A DNA stretch of 64,000 nt from Marisa cornuarietis. Its lineage: Eukaryota; Mollusca; Gastropoda; Architaenioglossa; Ampullariidae. The notes below the pieces were generated by a model. It had not been told where the DNA came from. It made no database searches and was given only the letters and a program-made list of their open reading frames with translations. The position numbers were made by a program, and so were the translations under genes. The stretch covers positions 3,906,001 through 3,970,000 of the forward strand of contig SMMW01000522.1 in the NCBI GenBank assembly GCA_004794655.1, in the 5' to 3' direction. Of this stretch, positions 31,046-41,586 are shown in pieces. Position 1 is the first letter of the stretch. Each line of letters opens with the position of its first letter.

Positions 31046-34000
31046 ATAGTCTTTTTTGTGTTGTACTTCTTCAGTCACACTAGCAAACCAAATCAGAAGC
31101 AAATCCAATGGGTATTGTGAAAGTTATTGTAAAGATTAGGTTTTACTTCTTTCAGCTATATATTATTATGTGAATTGTGCGAGTGCAAATAAAACAAGAT
31201 CAAGCAGCATCTATGACTTATATAGGCTATTTTTGTGATTTACTCCTTCAGTCACACTAGTAAACCTAATTTGAAGCCAATCCAATGGGTATTCTGAAAA
31301 TTATTGTAAAGATTACTTTTCCTTCTTTGAGCAATATTACCACGTGTATTGTAAGAGTGCAAAAAAAACAAGATCAAGAGGCATCTATGAATTATGTAGG
31401 CTATTTTTGTGTTGTACTCCTTCAGTCACACTAGTAAACCAAATTTGAAGCAAATCCAATGGGTATTGTGAAAGTTATTGTAAAGATTAGGTTTTCCTTC
31501 TGTCAGCAATCTATTATCATGTGAATTGTAAGAGTGCAAATAAAACAAGATCAAGCATCATCTATAAATTATATGGGCTATTTCTGTGTTGGACTCCTTC
31601 AGTCACACTAGTAAACTTAATTTGAAGCAAATCCAATGACTATTGTTAAAGTTGTTGTAAAGATTAGGTTTTCCTTCTTTGAGCAATATAACCACGTGTT
31701 TTGTAAAAAAGCAAATAAAATAAGATCAAGCATCATCTATGAAGTATATAGGCTATTTTTGTGTTGTACTCATTCAGTCACACTAGTAAACCTAATTTGA
31801 AGCCAGTCCAATGGGTATTGTGAAAGTTATTGTAAAGATTAATTTTTTCTTCTTTGAGCAATATCACCACGTGTTTTGTAAGAGTGCAAATAAAGCAATA
31901 TCAAGCAGCATCTATGAATTATATAGGCTATTTTTGTGTTGTACTCCTTCAGTCACACTAGTAAACCAAATTGGATGCCAATTCAATGGGTATTGAGAAA
32001 CTTATTGTAAAGATTAGGTTTCCTTTCTGTCGGCTATATATTACCATGTGTAATGTAAGAGTGCAAAAAAAACAAGATCAAGCAGCATCAATGAATGAAA
32101 TAGGCTATTTTTGTGTTGTACTCCGTCTGTCACACTAGTAAACCACATTTGAAGCCAATCCAATGGGTATTGTGAAAGTTATTGTAAAGATTAGGTTTTC
32201 ATTCTCACAGCTATATATTACGATGTGTAATGTAAGAGTGCAAATAAAACAAGAGCAAGCAGCATCTATGAATTATATAGGCAATTTTTGTGTTGTACTC
32301 CTTCAGTCACACTAGTAAACCAAATTGGATGCCAATTCAATGGGTATTGAGAAACTTATTGTAAAGATTAGGTTTCCTTTCTGTCGGCTATATATTACCA
32401 TGTGTAATGTAAGAGTGCAAATAAAACAAGATCAAGCAGCATCAATGAATGAAATAGGCTATTTTTGTGTTGTACTCCGTCTGTCACACTAGTAAACCAC
32501 ATTTGAAGCCAATCCAATGGGTATTGTGAAAGTTATTGTAAAGATTAGGTTTTCATTCTCACAGCTATATATTACGATGTGTAATGTAAGAGTGCAAATA
32601 AAACAAGAGCAAGCAGCATCTATGAATTATGTAGGCTATTTTTGTGTTGTACTCCTTCAGTCACACTAGTAAACCAAATTTGAAGCAAATCCAACGACTG
32701 TTGTGAAAGTTATTGTACAGATAAGGTTTTCCTTCATTGAGAAATATCAGCACGTGTTTTGTAAGAGTGCAAGTAAAACAAGATCAAGCAGCATTATATA
32801 GGCTATTATTGTGTTGTACTCCTTCAGTCACACTAATAAACCTAATTTGAAGTAAATCCAATGGGTATTGTGAAAATTATTATAAAGATTAGGTTTTCCT
32901 TCTTTGAGCAATATAACCACGTGTTTTGTAAGTGTGCAAATAAAACAAGATCAAGCAGAATCTTTAAGTTATATAGGCTATTTTTGTGTTGTACTCCTTC
33001 AGTCACACTAGTAAATCAAATTGTATGCCAATCCAATGGTTATTGTGAAAGTTATTGTAAAGATTAGGTTTTCCTTCTCTCAGCTATATATTATCATGTG
33101 TATTGTAAGAGTGCAAATAAAACAAGATCAAGCAGCATCTATGAATTATATAGGCTATTTTTGTGTTCTACTCCTTCAGTCACACTAGTAAACCACATTT
33201 TAAGCCAATCCAATGGGTATTGTGAAAGTTATTGTAAAGATTAGGTTTTCCTTCTGTTAGCAATATATTATCATGTGTATTGTAAGAGTGCAAATAAAAC
33301 AAGATCAAGCATCATCTATAAATTATATAGGCTATTTTTGTGTTGTACTCCTTCAGTCACACTAGTAAACTTAATTTAAAGCAAATGAAATGACTATTGT
33401 GAAAGTTATTGTAAAGTTTAGGTTTTCCTTCTGTCATCAATATAACCACGTGTTTTGTAAGTGTGCAAAAAAAACAAGATCAAGCAGCATCTATGAAGTA
33501 TATAGGCTATTTTTGTGTTGTACTCATTCAGTCACACTAGTAACCTAATTTGAAGCCAATCCAATGACTATTGTGAAAGTTATTGTAAAGATTAGGTTTT
33601 CCTTCTTTGAGCAATATCACCACGTGTTTTGTAAGAGTGCTAATAAAACAAGATCAAGAAGCATCTATGAATAATATAGGCTATTTTTGTGTTGTACTCC
33701 TTCAGTCACACTAGTAAACCAAATTTGAAGCCAATCCAATGGGTATTGTGAAAGTTATTGCAAAAACTAGGTTTTCATTCTCACAGCTATATATTACCAT
33801 GTGTAATCTACGAATGCAAATAAAACAAGAGCAAGCAGCATCTATGAATTATATAGGCTATTTTTGTGTTGTACTCCTTCAGTCACACTAGTAAACCAAA
33901 TTTGAAGCCAATCCAATTGGTATTGTGAAAGTTATTGTAAAGATTAGGTTTTCATTCTCACAGCTATATATTACGATGTGTAATGTAAGAGTGCAAATAA

Positions 34001-35925
34001 AACAAGATCAAGCAGCATCTATGATTTATATAGGCTATTTTTGTGTTGTACTTGTTCAGACACACTAGTAAACCAAATTTGAAGCAAATACAATGACTGT
34101 TGTGGAAGTTATTGTTCAGATAAGGTTTTCCTTCATTGAGAAATATCACCACGTGTTTTGTAAGAGTGCAAATAAAACAAGATCAAGCAGCATTATATAG
34201 GCTATTATTGTGTTGTACTCCCTAAGTCACACCAGTAAACCTAATTTGATGCAAATCCAATGGGTATTGTGAAAATTATTATAAAGATTAGGTTTTCCTT
34301 CTTTGAGCAATATAACCACGTGTTTTGTAAGTGTGCAAATAAAACAAGATCAAGCAGCATCTATGAATTATATAGGTTATTTTTGTGTTGTACTCCTTCA
34401 GTCACACTAGTAAAATCAATTGTATGCCAATCCAATGGGTATTGTGAAAGATATTGTAAAGATTATGTTTTCCTTCTGTCAGCTATATATTATCATGTGT
34501 ATTATAAGAGTGCAAATAAAACAAGATCAAGCAGCATCTATGAATTAAATAGGCTATTTTTGTGTTGTACTCCTTCAGTCACACTAGTAAACCACATTTG
34601 AAGCCAATCCAATGGGTATTGTGAAAGTTATTGTTAAGATTCGGTTTTCCTTCTGTCAGCAAAATATTATCATGTGTATTGTAAGAGTGCAAATAAAACA
34701 AGATCAAGCAGCATCTATGAATAATATAGGCTATTTTTGTGTTGTACTCCTTCAGTCACACTAGTAAACCACATTTGAAGCCAATCCAATGGGTATTGTG
34801 AAAGTTATTGTAAAGATTAGGTTTTCCTTCTGTTAGCAATATATTATCATCTGTATTGTAAGAGTGCAAATAAAACAAGATCAAGCAGCATCTATGAAGT
34901 ATATAGGCTATTTTTGCGTTGTACTCCTTCAGTCACACTAGTAAATCTAATTTGAAGCCAATCCAATGACTATTGTGAAAGTTATTTTAAAGATTAGTTT
35001 TTCCTTCTTTGAACAATATCACCACGTGTTTTGTAAGAGTGCAAATAAAGCAAGATCAAGCAGCATCTATGAATTATATAGGCTATTTTTGTGTTGTACT
35101 CATTCAGTCACACTAGTAAACCTAATTTGAAGCCAATCCAATGGGTATTGTGAAAGTTATTGTAAAGATTAGGTTTTTCTTCTGTCAGCTATATATTACC
35201 ATATGTAATGTAAGAGTGCAAATAAAACAAGATCAAGCAGCATCTATGAATTATATAGGCTATTTTTGTGTTGTACTCCTTTAGTCACACTAGTAAGCCA
35301 AATTTGAAGCCAATCCAATGGGTATTGTAAAAGTTATTGTAAAGATTAGGTTTTGCTTTTTTGAGCAATATCACCACGTGTTTTGTAAGAGTGCAAATAA
35401 AACAAGATCAAGCTGCATCTATGAATTATATAGGCTATTTTTGTGTTGTACTCGTTCAGTCACACTATTTAATCAAAATTTTATGCCAATCCAATTGGTA
35501 TGGTGAAAGTTATCCTAAAGATTAGGTTTTCCTTCTGTCAGCTATATATTATCTTGTGTATTGTAAGAGTGCAAATAAAACAAGATCAAGCAGCATCTAT
35601 GAATTATATAGGCTATTTTTGTGTTGTACTCCTTCAGTCACACTAGTAAACCACATTTGAAGCCAATCCAATGGGTAGTGTGAAAGTTATTTTAAAGATT
35701 AGGTTTTGCTTTTTTGAGCAATATCACCATGTGTAATGTAAGAGTGCAAATAAAACAAGATCAAGCAACATCTATGAATTATGTAGGCTATTTTTGTGTT
35801 GTACTCCTTCAGTCACAGTATTAAGCCAAAATTGAAGGAAATCCATTGACTGTTGTGAAAGTTATTGTAAAGATTAGGTTTTGCTTTTTTGAGCAATATC
35901 ACCATGTGTTTTGTAAGAGTGCAAA
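31046..35925 (+). repeat. 177-bp satellite, divergent monomeric block
   Basis: About 27 forward monomers. Landmark words are CTCCTTCAGTCACACTAG, CCAATCCAATGGGTATTGTG, AGATTAGGTTTTCCTTC, and ATAAAACAAGATCAAGCAGC. Variants at the middle of the unit (CTGTCAGCTATATATTA versus CTTTGAGCAATATCACC) are mixed with no strict alternation. Near-identical 355-bp stretches at 31970-32325 and 32325-32680 show local amplification of two-monomer units. Small frames here are repeats, not genes. Confidence 0.96.
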
Positions 35926-36149
35926 TGTGATAGAAGCTGGCCAAGAGGCTAGCTGAAGGCCGATTGGCCAGTAGGGCGGCCAGTTAGCGGTGATTGGCTA
36001 CCGAGTTTGTTTTGGGTCCGGGAGTGCGGAGGGGAGCCACGAGAGAAGGACGGGGCGACACCCCTCAACCCCACCTTCCCAAGGTGGACACAGCAGCGCT
36101 GCCGTCCGATACGGCCGGGCACCCCTGCCACTTTAGCCCTCCCGGGGGA

Positions 36150-36156
36150 TATAAAA
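36150..36156 (+). promoter_or_regulatory. TATA box of the solo LTR
   Basis: TATAAAA follows a GC-rich stretch (CCCTCCCGGGGGA) and precedes a purine-rich GAGA region, a plausible Pol II core promoter inside the LTR. Confidence 0.6.
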
Positions 36157-36304
36157 GGGAAGGGAGAAGCTCGACGGAGAGAGACGAGAGAGAGAGAACA
36201 CGTGAGAAGGACGCAAGCCAGCAGCCCGGCTGATAGAGTCCTTGATAATGTTACGGATACTCGAATACTGTGTAATGTTCAGCTGACCAGCACGCGGTCG
36301 CAAG

Positions 36305-36310
36305 AATAAA
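36305..36310 (+). terminator. Polyadenylation signal of the solo LTR
   Basis: AATAAA lies about 150 bp downstream of the TATA box and about 70 bp before the LTR end; a GT-rich stretch (GTGTGTTGTTGTGTGCC) follows, as expected for a cleavage/polyadenylation site. Confidence 0.6.
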
Positions 36311-36380
36311 AAGGTTTCATCAACCTACGGCACGCGTTGAGTGTGTTGTTGTGTGCCGTGTGGTAGGCGACCCTGTTACA

Positions 36381-36547
36381 CAAATAAAACAAGATCAAGC
36401 AGCATCTAAGAATTATATAGGCTATTTTTGTGTTGTACAACTTCAGTCACACTATTAAGCCAAATTTGAAGCAAATCCATTGACTGTTGTGAAATTTATT
36501 GTAACGATTAGGTTTTCCTTCTGTCAGCTACATATTACCATGTTTAA
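36381..36547 (+). repeat. Satellite monomer remnant between two insertions
   Basis: One near-complete 177-bp monomer (ATAAAACAAGATCAAGCAGC onward) lies between the solo LTR and the TTAA-flanked transposon. Its end CATGTTTAA continues at 44835 with TTAATGTAAGAGTGC. Confidence 0.93.
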
Positions 36548-36846
36548 AGGTCCACAGACACGGTTTACAAACTACGTTAAATACTGAAATACCGTTATGA
36601 CTTTTAAAGTATACACTCTCCTGTAATCATTTGTATTAAAATTGTTCGAACTTTCAACTAAATATGCTTGTATAATGGTAAAATGCAAGCCGTTTCGCAC
36701 GGAAGCGTTCGTCTGCTGCCTGGCCTCTCGGAGAATCTCGCGCGCATGCGCAGTGATTGATGACGTACACCAAGGAAAACAATCTGTCTCGCGTGTGATC
36801 ACAATCACTGTCAATCAAAGCCTTAATCAAAGCCTTCTGGAAAAAA

Positions 36847-37208
36847 ATGCCACGCGAATGTGCTGCTAGTGATTGTCGGGAGTTTTCTGCCAAAGGCTCT
36901 CCTTATAGTTTTCACCAGTTACCGAAAAATAAAGAGCTTAGCCTGCAGTGTGCACTCAACATCAATAGAAAAGTTCATGGGACGAGAAAGCTGTAGATGC
37001 CTTGCGAGCACGATGTCGTCTGCTCGAAACACTTCACAGACGAGTGCTTCACGATGCAGTATCGGCTTTGCAAGGAGAATGTTATTCCTGCTCTCCCACG
37101 GCTAGAATCGCACGCTGTCCCAACCCTGTTTAGCCATACTGAAGAAAAAGAAAGGACGCAGCGTCTGATCGTAGATCTGCTGTTGCTGTCAAGAAGCAAA
37201 ATTGAGAG
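36847..37208 (+). pseudogene. THAP-domain exon, with an internal stop
   Basis: Starts MPRECAASDCREFSAKGS (first Cys pair), then SFHQLPKNKEL, NINRKVHGTRKL, a TAG stop near 36994, then CEHDVVCSKHFTDECF (the C-x2-H pair) and the AVPTLF motif that closes THAP domains. It continues to LLLLSRSKIER and a GTATGT donor at 37209. THAP fingers bind DNA; in transposases they recognise element ends. The in-frame stop between the two metal-binding halves would truncate the finger. Alternatively an unseen intron removes it. It differs clearly from the THAP fragment at 6896. Confidence 0.8.
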
Positions 37209-37455
37209 GTATGTCAAACGTTGATAATATTTGTACCCAGTATACTTGTATTACGCATATTTTTTTATTTTTATTTTTTTGCTTTCTATTGTTAAGAAAT
37301 ACCAATGGTGAACTGAGAGGGAATATGTTTTAATGGAAGCAATTCTGCTAAACATTTCTGAATGTATTTTCCATTAGTATATGCAGTAATGTTATTGTGG
37401 CATTCATTAATAAATATTGATGCTTATAAAATATTTTGTTTTAAAGTACCTACAG

Positions 37456-37634
37456 CAAGTCTTGGGGGAGATGGAACCAACTGAAAGTACTGCTGAAATA
37501 ATAGAAGCAGCAGATGAGGACAAGGAAAATGTATTTCCAGCTAAATTTTCAATGGCAATACCGGCAGTGCAGCTTTCCCGGCCTTTCCTTCAAGTTTTAT
37601 TACCGCCAAGGATGTCTCTGTACAGATCAAACCT
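37456..37634 (+). CDS. Possible second exon of the THAP gene
   Basis: Acceptor TACAG at 37451-37455 and donor GTAAGT at 37635 bound an open frame. It runs QVLGEMEPTESTAEIIEAA, then DEDKENVFP, then RMSLYRSNL. No domain is recognisable. A further acceptor (TTATATTTCCAG, ending 37723) starts a third possible exon that is interrupted at 37803 by the gypsy element and resumes at 41149. This gene model is inferred from splice-site appearance only. Confidence 0.4.
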
Positions 37635-37802
37635 GTAAGTTGGTTATGTTTAATTATGTCTACTCAGGTGTACCCAATATTATAAAATATGATAAAGTTC
37701 AGTGCAAGTATTTATATTTCCAGATCTATCCTTGTTATTAAAAGGCAAAGTCCTCATATTTCAGCATCAAGTATCAAGAGGGCAACAGACTGCTGTGCAC
37801 AC

Positions 37803-37967
37803 TGTATCGTGCTGCGTGCTATCAGCCGACCAACACAAGACACTGTGGATCTTGATGAATACTGTGTTTAATCGTAACAAAAGCAATAAGCTAACTCGCC
37901 ATCTTGGACGTCACTTAAATGTACATAAAGCCCCGGATGTCCCTCCGGGATAACTCTTATCATTACA
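37803..37967 (-). repeat. 3' LTR of the gypsy element (165 bp)
   Basis: On the plus strand runs TGTATCGTGCTGCG...TCTTATCATTACA. It is identical to 40979-41143 by direct comparison. The length is short for the superfamily, but the TG/CA ends and the adjoining polypurine tract support the limits. Confidence 0.95.
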
Positions 37968-37980
37968 TCTCCCCTCCCTT
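37968..37980 (-). promoter_or_regulatory. Polypurine tract
   Basis: The minus strand reads AAGGGAGGGGAGA immediately before the 3' LTR, the site that primes plus-strand DNA synthesis. Confidence 0.8.
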
Positions 37981-38040
37981 GAGATTCTTCAACTGATGGG
38001 GAGAATGTTTATTCTCTAGTCAATGTTCAAAACATAATGA

Positions 38041-39204
38041 TCAGTCTTTGTAACGCGCAGGCAGGGTGATTATTCTGCCGCTTCGAGTCATTCTAGGTGC
38101 AGAGCTGCTACTGGGATGGGAATCTCCTGGATCTGGAGTAGCACCATGTCTGGCTTCTGTAGCAGGACCACCTTTATTAGATGTCGATTCTGGACCTTGA
38201 CTAGGACCACTAACATGAAGTGCTGTCTCTGGTTCACCTGTCACTGGGACTCGGGAAAAATACAGGGAAAGGTCATTTTGGACAGGACTGGGTTTGGAAT
38301 TGGACTGCTCCGGCTCGAAGTTTCTTGACCTTCTGAGATGACGTCTGTTGCGTCGCAAACTGCCTCTTGGAGTTTGTACAATATATGACCTCGGAGCACA
38401 CTTCTGGAATACACGCTGTGGTAATTCTGTCGGTATCAAAGGTTCCTTGTTCTGTGTAGGTTTCTTCTTCTGGCAATGTCTGCATTCTTCGACAATTCTT
38501 GTAATCTTGTCATTGATACCTGGCCCCCAAACTGCTGCTTTTGCTCTCTCTCTGCATTTACTGATTCCTTGATGACCTTCATGTATCCTCTTCAGGATAT
38601 CACCATGAAGTGGTGCTGGCACAACAATGCGTGTTCCTCTGGTAATGAGACCATTGTGCACACTAAGTTCCATGCGCACTGCATAATAGTCACGAAGATT
38701 ATCTTCTACATCTGTAATGTATTTTGGCCAGCCTTCATTAGTGTAGCGAATTGCTGCTTGAATCAGTCTGTCTTTTCTTGTCTCTTCTGCAATCTCTTTC
38801 AGACGCTTATCTGAAGCTGCACATGACCATGAAATGTCTACACTGCTCAAATATGCCTCAACATCTTCTGAAAGTGCTATAACATCAGATTCAGCAGTGG
38901 TTAACTGAGGACTTCGGGATAGAGCATCTGCAATGACAAGCTTCTTCCCTGGCACATACTCTGCGGTGATGCTGAATCTCATGAGGCGCATCAACATGCG
39001 TTGGCATCTGATAGGAGTATCTTGCAAATCACGATTGTTGATTAGTGGCACAATAGGTTTGTGATCAGTCTGTAGTCGAACATTGTCAAGATGTTCACAT
39101 TTCTCATAGTTGAGTTTCAGGTTAGCACTGGCAAGTGTTTTCATGACTCTCAAGATGTTTCTCGTGAGCTTGTTCATTCTCACTGTAAACAAGGATATCA
39201 TCAA
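38041..39204 (-). pseudogene. pol: Gypsy Pol remainder: RNase H end, integrase zinc finger, Pol tail
   Basis: A 387-codon frame overlapping the upstream ORF by 83 bp and continuing it after a frameshift near 39165. Residues 19-37 continue RT (RVMKTLASANLKLNYEKCE). They are joined at once to the end of RNase H (VRLQTDHKPIVPL at 42-54; YVPGKKLVIADALSR at 83-97). The connection and the catalytic RNase H residues are missing. Residues 208-244 form the HHCC integrase finger (HEGHQGISKC...CRHCQ). About residue 265 then jumps to the far C-terminus (PRSYIVQTPRGSLRRNRRHL), skipping the whole DDE core. The tail is rich in Pro, Ser and charged residues. Confidence 0.88.
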
Positions 39205-40924
39205 AATAGCAGATTATATTGGGTACATCCTTTAGGATAGTCTCCATGGTTCTCTGGAATATCTCTGGAGCTGATGAAATGCCAAATGGTAATCTCTTGA
39301 AGAAATACCTCCCACATGGAGTGATAAATGTAGTAAGTTTTGCAGAATCTGGATCAAGGGGAATCTGATAGAACCCTGATGTTGCATCCAGCTTGCTGTA
39401 AACTGCTGATCCAGAGAGCTTATGTAAGATATCTTCCAGTGTTGGCAAGGTGTACCGCTCTCGCTTCACTGCGGTATTGAGTTTCTTGTAGTCAACGCAA
39501 ATACGTATGCTACCTGATTTCTTCATTACTGGCACAATGGGAGAGCACCAATCTGTTGGCTCTGTTACTTCCTCTATAATCCATGTTTCCTGCATTTCTT
39601 TTAATTCTTCCTTCACCTTGTCCAGCAATGGTATTGGTATTCTCCTTGCTGCATGAACACTGTATGGCTCAATGTTTTCTTTCAAGATGATTTTGACTGG
39701 TGGACACTGCACAGGTGTCTTGTCAAGTTGACCAAATAAAGCATTCACAGTCTCTATCTTCTTCACTAAACCTAGTCTGGATGCTGCTTCTCTACTAAGC
39801 AGATTTTCAGTGGTTGCTTGCACAACAAACACTCTCAGTACATGAAGCTGGTCATGAACTCTTGTTGTAGTAGTGAACTGTCCATCACACTTCAGGACTC
39901 CTCCTACACTCCTTAGGACTACATTGGTCTTTAATAGCTTGGGACGCGGTGACAACTTTTTGAACTGTGTTGATGAGATTACAGAAACATCTGCCCCTGT
40001 GTCAATTTTGAACTTGACATCAGAACCGCCAAACTGTAGTACAGTTGTCCATGGTGGTTCTCTACTGTCACTGCACAAAGTCCCTACAAAATGTTCCTTT
40101 ACTTGTTTCTCTTCAAGTGCCTGCACTAACTTTGTTCTGCACACTGTAGCAAAGTGTCCAAGCCTACCACACTTGTTACACTTCTTTCCCTGAGCTGGGC
40201 AAACACATGAGCTACCGTGCCACCTGCCACAACGAGTACACTCAGTACAGCTTTTAACTGCTGACGATGCATGGTCGCTCCTTTCTGTTCTACCGCGACG
40301 TCGACCACTGAAGCCGCGTGAATTGCCAGTTGCACCTTTGCACTGACTACTAGTACTAGCGACACTTTTCTTGGATTGTACTACGTCCACATTTGTGCGA
40401 CGTTGGTCGGAAAGCTGTGCTTTCACTTGTTCGTATTGGCGGGCAAGCAAGATGGCGTCTTGCAGTGTTAAATCTGCCTTTAATTGTAATCTTTCGGACA
40501 AGTCTCTGTCGAGGATCCCTAGCACGAGGCGATCTCTGATGGCTTCATCTTTGTATCTTACTTCTGCCTTTGCAGCGAGCTCGTACAAATCTCTAACGTA
40601 TTCTTCAATACTTTCGTCTGCTTTCTGATTTCTGGCGTGAAATCGTGCACGCTCATGGATGATATTGCGTTTTGGAACAAAATACTCATCGAATTTTTCC
40701 ACAACAGTGTCGTAATCTTGCTGCTGTCGAGCATCGAGACCAAAAGCGATGAAAATGCGTTCTGCGTCGTTGCCCATAGTGTAGATCAAGGCACTAACCT
40801 GAACTGCTTCCTCGTCTTTGTCTAGTTTTGATGCACATCTGAAACGCTGAAATCGTTGCTTCCACTCAGGCCACGAGGCTGGCTGGGAAAAATCAAATTG
40901 TTCTGGTGCTCTAAACGGAGCCAT
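39122..40924 (-). CDS. gag-pol: Gypsy Gag-protease-RT polyprotein, C-truncated by frameshift
   Basis: A 600-codon intact frame from the Met at 40924, about 55 bp downstream of the primer-binding site. Capsid-type Gag occupies about residues 1-185, followed by an Arg/Ser-rich stretch. Two zinc knuckles are visible: a variant C229-x2-C-x3-H-x3-C and the standard CNKCGRLGHFATVC at 249-262. The aspartic protease has KIDTGADVSVI (DTG at 308-310). RT has YSKLDATSGFYQIPL (motif A, about 509-523), RLPFGISSAPEIFQ (B, 544-557) and CYFDDILVY (C, Asp 575-576). All catalytic residues are present. The reading frame slips after HEKHLE (about residue 592) within a GAGAG run, consistent with loss of two bases. 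Gag and protease could still be made. Confidence 0.92.
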   Translation of the reverse strand: MAPFRAPEQFDFSQPASWPEWKQRFQRFRCASKLDKDEEAVQVSALIYTMGNDAERIFIAFGLDARQQQDYDTVVEKFDEYFVPKRNIIHERARFHARNQKADESIEEYVRDLYELAAKAEVRYKDEAIRDRLVLGILDRDLSERLQLKADLTLQDAILLARQYEQVKAQLSDQRRTNVDVVQSKKSVASTSSQCKGATGNSRGFSGRRRGRTERSDHASSAVKSCTECTRCGRWHGSSCVCPAQGKKCNKCGRLGHFATVCRTKLVQALEEKQVKEHFVGTLCSDSREPPWTTVLQFGGSDVKFKIDTGADVSVISSTQFKKLSPRPKLLKTNVVLRSVGGVLKCDGQFTTTTRVHDQLHVLRVFVVQATTENLLSREAASRLGLVKKIETVNALFGQLDKTPVQCPPVKIILKENIEPYSVHAARRIPIPLLDKVKEELKEMQETWIIEEVTEPTDWCSPIVPVMKKSGSIRICVDYKKLNTAVKRERYTLPTLEDILHKLSGSAVYSKLDATSGFYQIPLDPDSAKLTTFITPCGRYFFKRLPFGISSAPEIFQRTMETILKDVPNIICYFDDILVYSENEQAHEKHLESHENTCQC

Positions 40925-40960
40925 TTAGCAGCTTGTGATATTCTTTGTTATATATATCTA

Positions 40961-40978
40961 TCCCGACTTCTGTCACCA
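40961..40978 (-). promoter_or_regulatory. tRNA primer-binding site
   Basis: The minus strand reads TGGTGACAGAAGTCGGGA directly after the 5' LTR. TGG matches the CCA end of a tRNA, and the rest resembles the complement of animal tRNA-Leu 3' ends with about two differences. The tRNA identity is inference. Confidence 0.75.
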
Positions 40979-41143
40979 TGTATCGTGCTGCGTGCTATCA
41001 GCCGACCAACACAAGACACTGTGGATCTTGATGAATACTGTGTTTAATCGTAACAAAAGCAATAAGCTAACTCGCCATCTTGGACGTCACTTAAATGTAC
41101 ATAAAGCCCCGGATGTCCCTCCGGGATAACTCTTATCATTACA
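40979..41143 (-). repeat. 5' LTR of the gypsy element (165 bp)
   Basis: Identical to 37803-37967. No clear TATA box is visible on the minus strand within its 165 bp. TTTATGTACATTTAAG is the closest A/T-rich stretch. Confidence 0.95.
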
Positions 41144-41515
41144 CACACCACAACTGCTTGCAAAGCAACAAATTGTCCCTCTCCTTACTACAGAGAGCAA
41201 GGGACACAAACTGAATGTCAGGAAGGCTGGTGGTGCTCATGTACCTGTCATCCTGACTTGACTTCACAAGGGAATCAGACTGATCACCAAGGGTAACTAT
41301 AATGCATATTTGAAACCACTTGCTGTTAATATTATCACATTTTATGAGGATTTGATAGCAATTATCATCAAAATCATATTTTCCTGTGTGATAAAAGAGA
41401 AAGATAACTTCTATGCAAAAATATAAATATTTGTGTATGTGTTGATTTTAATCTTGAAGAGTGTGTTTTCCCCTCTGTACTTATAAATGTAAAATACTTA
41501 TCTTTTTACAACAAG

Positions 41516-41586
41516 CCAATAATCAACTGGGAAACTGATGAAGAGAATGAAGATACCAGTGATTGCAACTGGGAACCACCACTAAG
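41516..41586 (+). CDS. Possible acidic exon of the THAP gene
   Basis: Preceded by TATCTTTTTACAACAAG (acceptor-like) and followed by GTAGC. The frame reads PIINWETDEENEDTSDCNWE then PPLR. Acidic linkers of this kind occur between the THAP finger and the rest of THAP transposases. No catalytic motif is visible. Confidence 0.35.

Larger units (their letters stand above)
35926..36380. mobile_element. 455-bp solo LTR inserted in the satellite
   Basis: GC-rich sequence starting TGTGATAG and ending CTGTTACA (TG...CA ends) interrupts a monomer between GTGCAAA and CAAATAAAAC. CAAA is present on both sides (35922-35925 and 36381-36384) as a 4-bp target duplication. It carries a TATA box and an AATAAA signal in the plus direction, fitting an LTR with U3-R-U5 read on the plus strand. 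No internal region follows, so LTR-LTR recombination is the likely origin. It does not resemble the 165-bp LTRs at 37.8 and 41.0 kb, nor any other part of the window. Confidence 0.8.
37803..41143 (-). mobile_element. Young Ty3/gypsy LTR element, deletion derivative
   Basis: 3,341 bp with 165-bp LTRs (37803-37967 and 40979-41143) that look identical base for base. They have TG...CA termini and a 5-bp target duplication CACAC (37798-37802, 41144-41148). A primer-binding site and polypurine tract sit directly inside the LTRs in minus orientation. Coding capacity is Gag, protease and most of RT (39122-40924), then a frameshifted remainder (38041-39204). Two internal segments are missing: RT connection with most of RNase H, and the integrase catalytic core. 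Identical LTRs and a clean duplication imply recent insertion, although the element lacks its own integrase core. Confidence 0.95.
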
